A program made the translations under genes and the position numbers. Under the pieces are notes generated by a model, which was not told where the DNA came from, made no database searches, and saw only the letters and a list, made by a program, of their open reading frames with translations. Below are positions 61,297 through 64,000 of a DNA stretch of 64,000 nt, piece after piece. Source of the stretch: Geitlerinema sp. BBD 1991-9. Lineage in GTDB: Bacteria > Cyanobacteriota > Cyanobacteriia > Cyanobacteriales > Geitlerinemataceae. Location: positions 41,539-105,538 of the forward strand of contig LWRO01000015.1 in the NCBI GenBank assembly GCA_001657325.1, given 5' to 3'. Each line of letters begins with the position of its first letter. Position 1 is the stretch's first letter.

Positions 61297-62427
61297 ATGG
61301 ATTTGTTAGAGTACCAAGCCAAAGAGCTATTTCGCGAGACGGGCATTCCCGTTTTGCCGTCTCAAAAAGTTCGCCATCCTCAAGATTTGAAGGGTTTGAA
61401 AATTCCCTATCCGGTCGTTTTAAAATCCCAAGTGCGTGCGGGTGGCCGGGGGAAAGCTGGGGGCATCCGCTTCGCGACGAATACGATCGATGCGATCGCT
61501 GCTGCTCAAGCGATTTTTCACCTTCCCATTCAAGGAGAATACCCCGACATTCTCCTCGCCGAAGCAAAATACGATCCCGAACGAGAGTTTTACTTAGCTA
61601 TTTTCCTCGATCGAAGTGTCCGTCGCCCCGTCTTGCTCGGTTCCCCTTACGGCGGAATCGAAGTGACGTTCGATCGAGAAAACATGCAGCGGGTGGTCGT
61701 CCAAGAAGGATTTTCGCCATTCTACGCCCGACGACTCGCTTTGAAAATGGGATTGAAAGGCGAGGCCATCGAAGCGGTGAGTACGATCGTCGAAAGTATG
61801 TACCAGCTCTTCGTCCAAAAGGATCTCGATCTCGTCGAAATCAATCCCTTGGGCATTCGAGACAACGGCGAAGTGATGGCACTCGATGGGAAAATTACGG
61901 TCAACAACGAAGCCCTCAACCGTCACGAGAATTTAGCCCAAATCGTCCGCGAAAGCCATCTGGGAGAAGAACTCGAAGCCGTTTACTCGTGCATTGAAAG
62001 CGAAACGATCGATCCCGATGGCAACCTCACGATCGTTTGTAACGGGGGAGGTTTGACCATGTCTACCCTCGATCTCGTCTGTCAAGCGAAAGGTAAACCG
62101 GCCAACTTTCTCAACCTCGGTGGCGAACGGTGTTGGCACGCTGCGAAAATTCCCCTATGCGAACGCCTCCAAATCGGTTTAGAGCGAGTTACCTCCGACC
62201 CGCACATTCAAGTTATCCTGGTCAATCTCATCGTCGGCGTCGTTTCGTGCAAGGACGTGGCCGAAACGATCGTCGCCTTTGCTCAAAGACCGGAAATCGA
62301 TCGAAAATATCGTTGGATCGTCCGTCTTGCCGGCCGAGATTGCGAGCTTTCCCACAAACTTCTCTCCGAAGCTGGAATCTCCGTTCCCGAAAATCTCGAC
62401 AAAGCGGTTGCCCTCGCCGTCAAGTAA
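61297..62427 (+). CDS. sucC: Succinate--CoA ligase, beta subunit
   Basis: SucC is the ATP-grasp subunit of succinyl-CoA synthetase, which interconverts succinyl-CoA and succinate with ATP (or GTP) synthesis. The 376-residue protein starts MDLLEYQAKELFRETGIPVL and has the ATP-grasp motif VLKSQVRAGGRGKAGGI, the metal-binding end DLDLVEINPLGI and GKITVNNEALNRH, then the C-terminal CoA-ligase domain with VCNGGGLTMSTLDL and ANFLNLGGE. ATG 61297 fits the family; the frame is open upstream. sucD follows at 89 bp. Confidence 0.96.
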   Translation: MDLLEYQAKELFRETGIPVLPSQKVRHPQDLKGLKIPYPVVLKSQVRAGGRGKAGGIRFATNTIDAIAAAQAIFHLPIQGEYPDILLAEAKYDPEREFYLAIFLDRSVRRPVLLGSPYGGIEVTFDRENMQRVVVQEGFSPFYARRLALKMGLKGEAIEAVSTIVESMYQLFVQKDLDLVEINPLGIRDNGEVMALDGKITVNNEALNRHENLAQIVRESHLGEELEAVYSCIESETIDPDGNLTIVCNGGGLTMSTLDLVCQAKGKPANFLNLGGERCWHAAKIPLCERLQIGLERVTSDPHIQVILVNLIVGVVSCKDVAETIVAFAQRPEIDRKYRWIVRLAGRDCELSHKLLSEAGISVPENLDKAVALAVK

Positions 62428-62516
62428 TTGAGGGTAAGACGACCGGACGATTTTGAGATCGCTATCGCCTCACCTGACCTCCTCATCACTTTACTTTCCC
62501 ACCTCCTCACCCTCTT

Positions 62517-63437
62517 ATGCAGTTCACTTCCAACACCAAAGTTCTCGTTTACGGCATCACCGAACCTCTGGCGGCGACGCACACCGTTTTGATGAAAGCC
62601 TACGGAACCCAAATCGTTGCGGGGGTGAGTCCCGGTTACGGCGGACAAATCCAAGATGGCATTCCCATTTACGACATGGTTGAGGAAGCCATCAAAGATA
62701 TCGGCTCGATCGATACAGCCATTATCTTCGTTCCCCCCTACCTCGTTCTCGACGCAGCGTTAGAATCGATCGCGGCTGGCATTCGCCAACTGGCGATCGT
62801 GACGGAAGGAATGCCTCCGATGGACGTGGTGCGTCTGGTTCGGAAAGCCGATGCCACAGAAACCCTCGTGGTCGGCCCGAGTAGTCCCGGTATTATTGTT
62901 CCCGGTCAGGTTCTCGTGGGAACCCACCCCACCCAGTTTTATACGCCGGGTTCGGTGGGAATTGTCAGTCGCAGCGGAACGCTCACTTACGAAATCGCAC
63001 TCGTCCTGACACAAGCGGGGTTGGGACAGTCGATCGCGGTTGGGATTGGCGGTGATGGAATTCTCGGTTCGTCCTTCGCACAGTGGTTGCAAATGCTCGA
63101 TGAGGACGAAAAAACAGAATCAATCGTCCTCGTGGGTGAAATTGGCGGTTCCAGTGAGGAACTGGCTGCACAGTACGCCGCAGAAGCCATCGATAAACCC
63201 GTCATCGCTTACGTTGCCGGACGGTATGCCCCTAAAGGCAAACGCTTGGGACACGCTGGGGCAATTGTTGCCGCACATTTAAGCGAAACGCAAAAATTCG
63301 GCGGTGCGCCGGTTCTCGAAATGGATATCGGTACAGCAGAACATAAAATCGAAGCCTTTAAACAAGTGGATATTCCCGTCGCCGAACGTCCGTCCGATCT
63401 CCCAAAGCTGGTCAAAAAGTTCTCAAAGAAAAAATAA
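62517..63437 (+). CDS. sucD: Succinate--CoA ligase, alpha subunit
   Basis: The 306-residue protein carries the CoA-binding Rossmann domain (KVLVYGITEPLAATHTVLMK, GVSPGYGGQIQDGIPIYD, AIIFVPPYLVLDAALESIAA) and the ligase domain with SVGIVSRSGTLTYEIA, GIGGDGILGSSF and the phospho-histidine in RLGHAGAIVAAH (His near 243). It pairs with SucC in the cytoplasm. The intergenic 89 bp contain CCTCCTCACC-type pyrimidine runs; no strong ribosome-binding site is seen, so translation may be coupled or use an unusual site. The two genes form an operon. Confidence 0.96.
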   Translation: MQFTSNTKVLVYGITEPLAATHTVLMKAYGTQIVAGVSPGYGGQIQDGIPIYDMVEEAIKDIGSIDTAIIFVPPYLVLDAALESIAAGIRQLAIVTEGMPPMDVVRLVRKADATETLVVGPSSPGIIVPGQVLVGTHPTQFYTPGSVGIVSRSGTLTYEIALVLTQAGLGQSIAVGIGGDGILGSSFAQWLQMLDEDEKTESIVLVGEIGGSSEELAAQYAAEAIDKPVIAYVAGRYAPKGKRLGHAGAIVAAHLSETQKFGGAPVLEMDIGTAEHKIEAFKQVDIPVAERPSDLPKLVKKFSKKK

Positions 63438-63619
63438 GAAGAGAAAAAAGGCGATAAAGGGAGTAACTGCTCGTCTTTATAAATTGTGCGAAGAAGACTT
63501 AAAAACCATCTATGGTTTTCAAGGTTAAACTATAAAAAAATCACTCAAGTACACATTGAAGCGCTATCTCTAACTATGGGTAGTATTATGTCTTGAGATA
63601 GGGGAACTTGGAGGTAATA

Positions 63620-64000
63620 ATGACAGAAAAATCTAGTGAAAGAACTCAATGCAAGTTTTCCGGATTAACGCCTATTCTAAATGTCAAGGACATTGCAAAT
63701 AGTATCAGCTATTACGTGGGCGTTCTGGGATTTAAAAAAGATTGGGATTGGGGAGATCCAACAACCTTTGCCTCGGTATCGAGAGACGATATTGGTATAT
63801 TTTTATGTCAGGGATCGCAGGGTCAATCGGGAATGTGGATATCGATTTTTGTAGACGATGTCGATGCGTTGTATGAAGAGTATAAAACAAAAGGTGCAGT
63901 CATTCGACAAGCCCCCACCAATTTTCCTTGGGGTATGAGAGAAATGAATATTGAAGATCCGGACGGTCATCGCTTGCGAATCGGTTCGGAAACCAGCGAG
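63620..64000 (+). CDS. VOC/bleomycin-resistance-type protein (3' end outside window)
   Basis: From ATG 63620, with a GGAGG site at 63610-63614, the frame is open to the window end (127 codons). It encodes LTPILNVKDIANSISYYVGV, LGFKKDWDWGDPTTFASVSR, IGIFLCQGSQGQSGMWISIF, and MNIEDPDGHRLRIGSE. This is the vicinal oxygen chelate fold with the second-half EDPDGHRLRIG metal motif. The function could be drug binding or glyoxalase-like; it is unrelated in sequence detail to the VOC protein at 31830. The frame is AT-richer than the sucCD genes before it. Confidence 0.9.
   Translation, partial: MTEKSSERTQCKFSGLTPILNVKDIANSISYYVGVLGFKKDWDWGDPTTFASVSRDDIGIFLCQGSQGQSGMWISIFVDDVDALYEEYKTKGAVIRQAPTNFPWGMREMNIEDPDGHRLRIGSETSE

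Overview
The window is a piece of a cyanobacterial chromosome. It opens in petB and petD (cytochrome b6 and subunit IV of the b6f complex). It carries families that are mainly cyanobacterial (DUF2808, DUF928, COP23, CHASE2-cyclase, long TamB) and is saturated with the palindrome CGATCG, the core of the HIP1 motif. Gene order is mosaic: housekeeping genes (petBD, rpsN, aat, rsgA, sucCD, tamB) alternate with accessory islands rich in short repeats, MITE-like elements and gene remnants. A filamentous, Geitlerinema/Oscillatoriales-like organism is my guess, not shown by the data.

Layout. 1-9.4 kb: petBD, a membrane-anchored beta-propeller protein, an alpha/beta hydrolase lacking its nucleophile, a methyltransferase, a double GNAT protein, DUF2808, rpsN and aat. 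9.9-15.2 kb: two sensor histidine kinases with near-identical kinase cores; the second is fused to an NCS1-type transporter through a cysteine-rich linker. 15.4-23.5 kb, all on the minus strand: a MarR regulator, an RND adaptor, a glutathione transferase, an RND pump, a MerR regulator and an aldo/keto reductase, with matching palindromes before marR and the adaptor gene. 25-28 kb: MAPEG protein, peroxiredoxin-like protein with a divergent LysR regulator, and an ICMT-like methyltransferase.

28.3-33.7 kb looks like a decayed CRISPR locus: a four-repeat array, a truncated cas2, a decayed cas6 5' fragment and one intact cas6 with a C-terminal helix-turn-helix. rsgA, a cation/proton antiporter and a VOC gene lie between these pieces. 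33.7-39.2 kb is the most interesting system. A C39-peptidase ABC exporter, a membrane-anchored TPR protein and an HlyD-type adaptor form a minus-strand operon. Divergent from it are two small genes for peptides with related leaders ending in Asn-Gly-Ala and extremely tyrosine-rich C-terminal parts. This looks like a peptide export system for which I recognise no described family.

40-47 kb: a COP23 protein, then a secreted trypsin/TPR protein, DUF928, CHASE2-cyclase and metallo-beta-lactamase-fold genes in one direction. 47-55 kb: a Mo-nitrogenase C-terminal-domain protein, a lipoprotein, an M15-like protein, a sugar ABC permease, a pentapeptide-repeat protein, a tnpB remnant, an IS630-type element that has split an S1-domain gene, and an MscS channel. 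55-64 kb: a 2003-residue TamB-like protein, sucC, sucD and a VOC gene cut by the window end.

At least six copies or clusters of one MITE-like palindromic element (ends GGGTGCATCTCA) are spread over the window; two are flanked by perfect 8-bp direct repeats.
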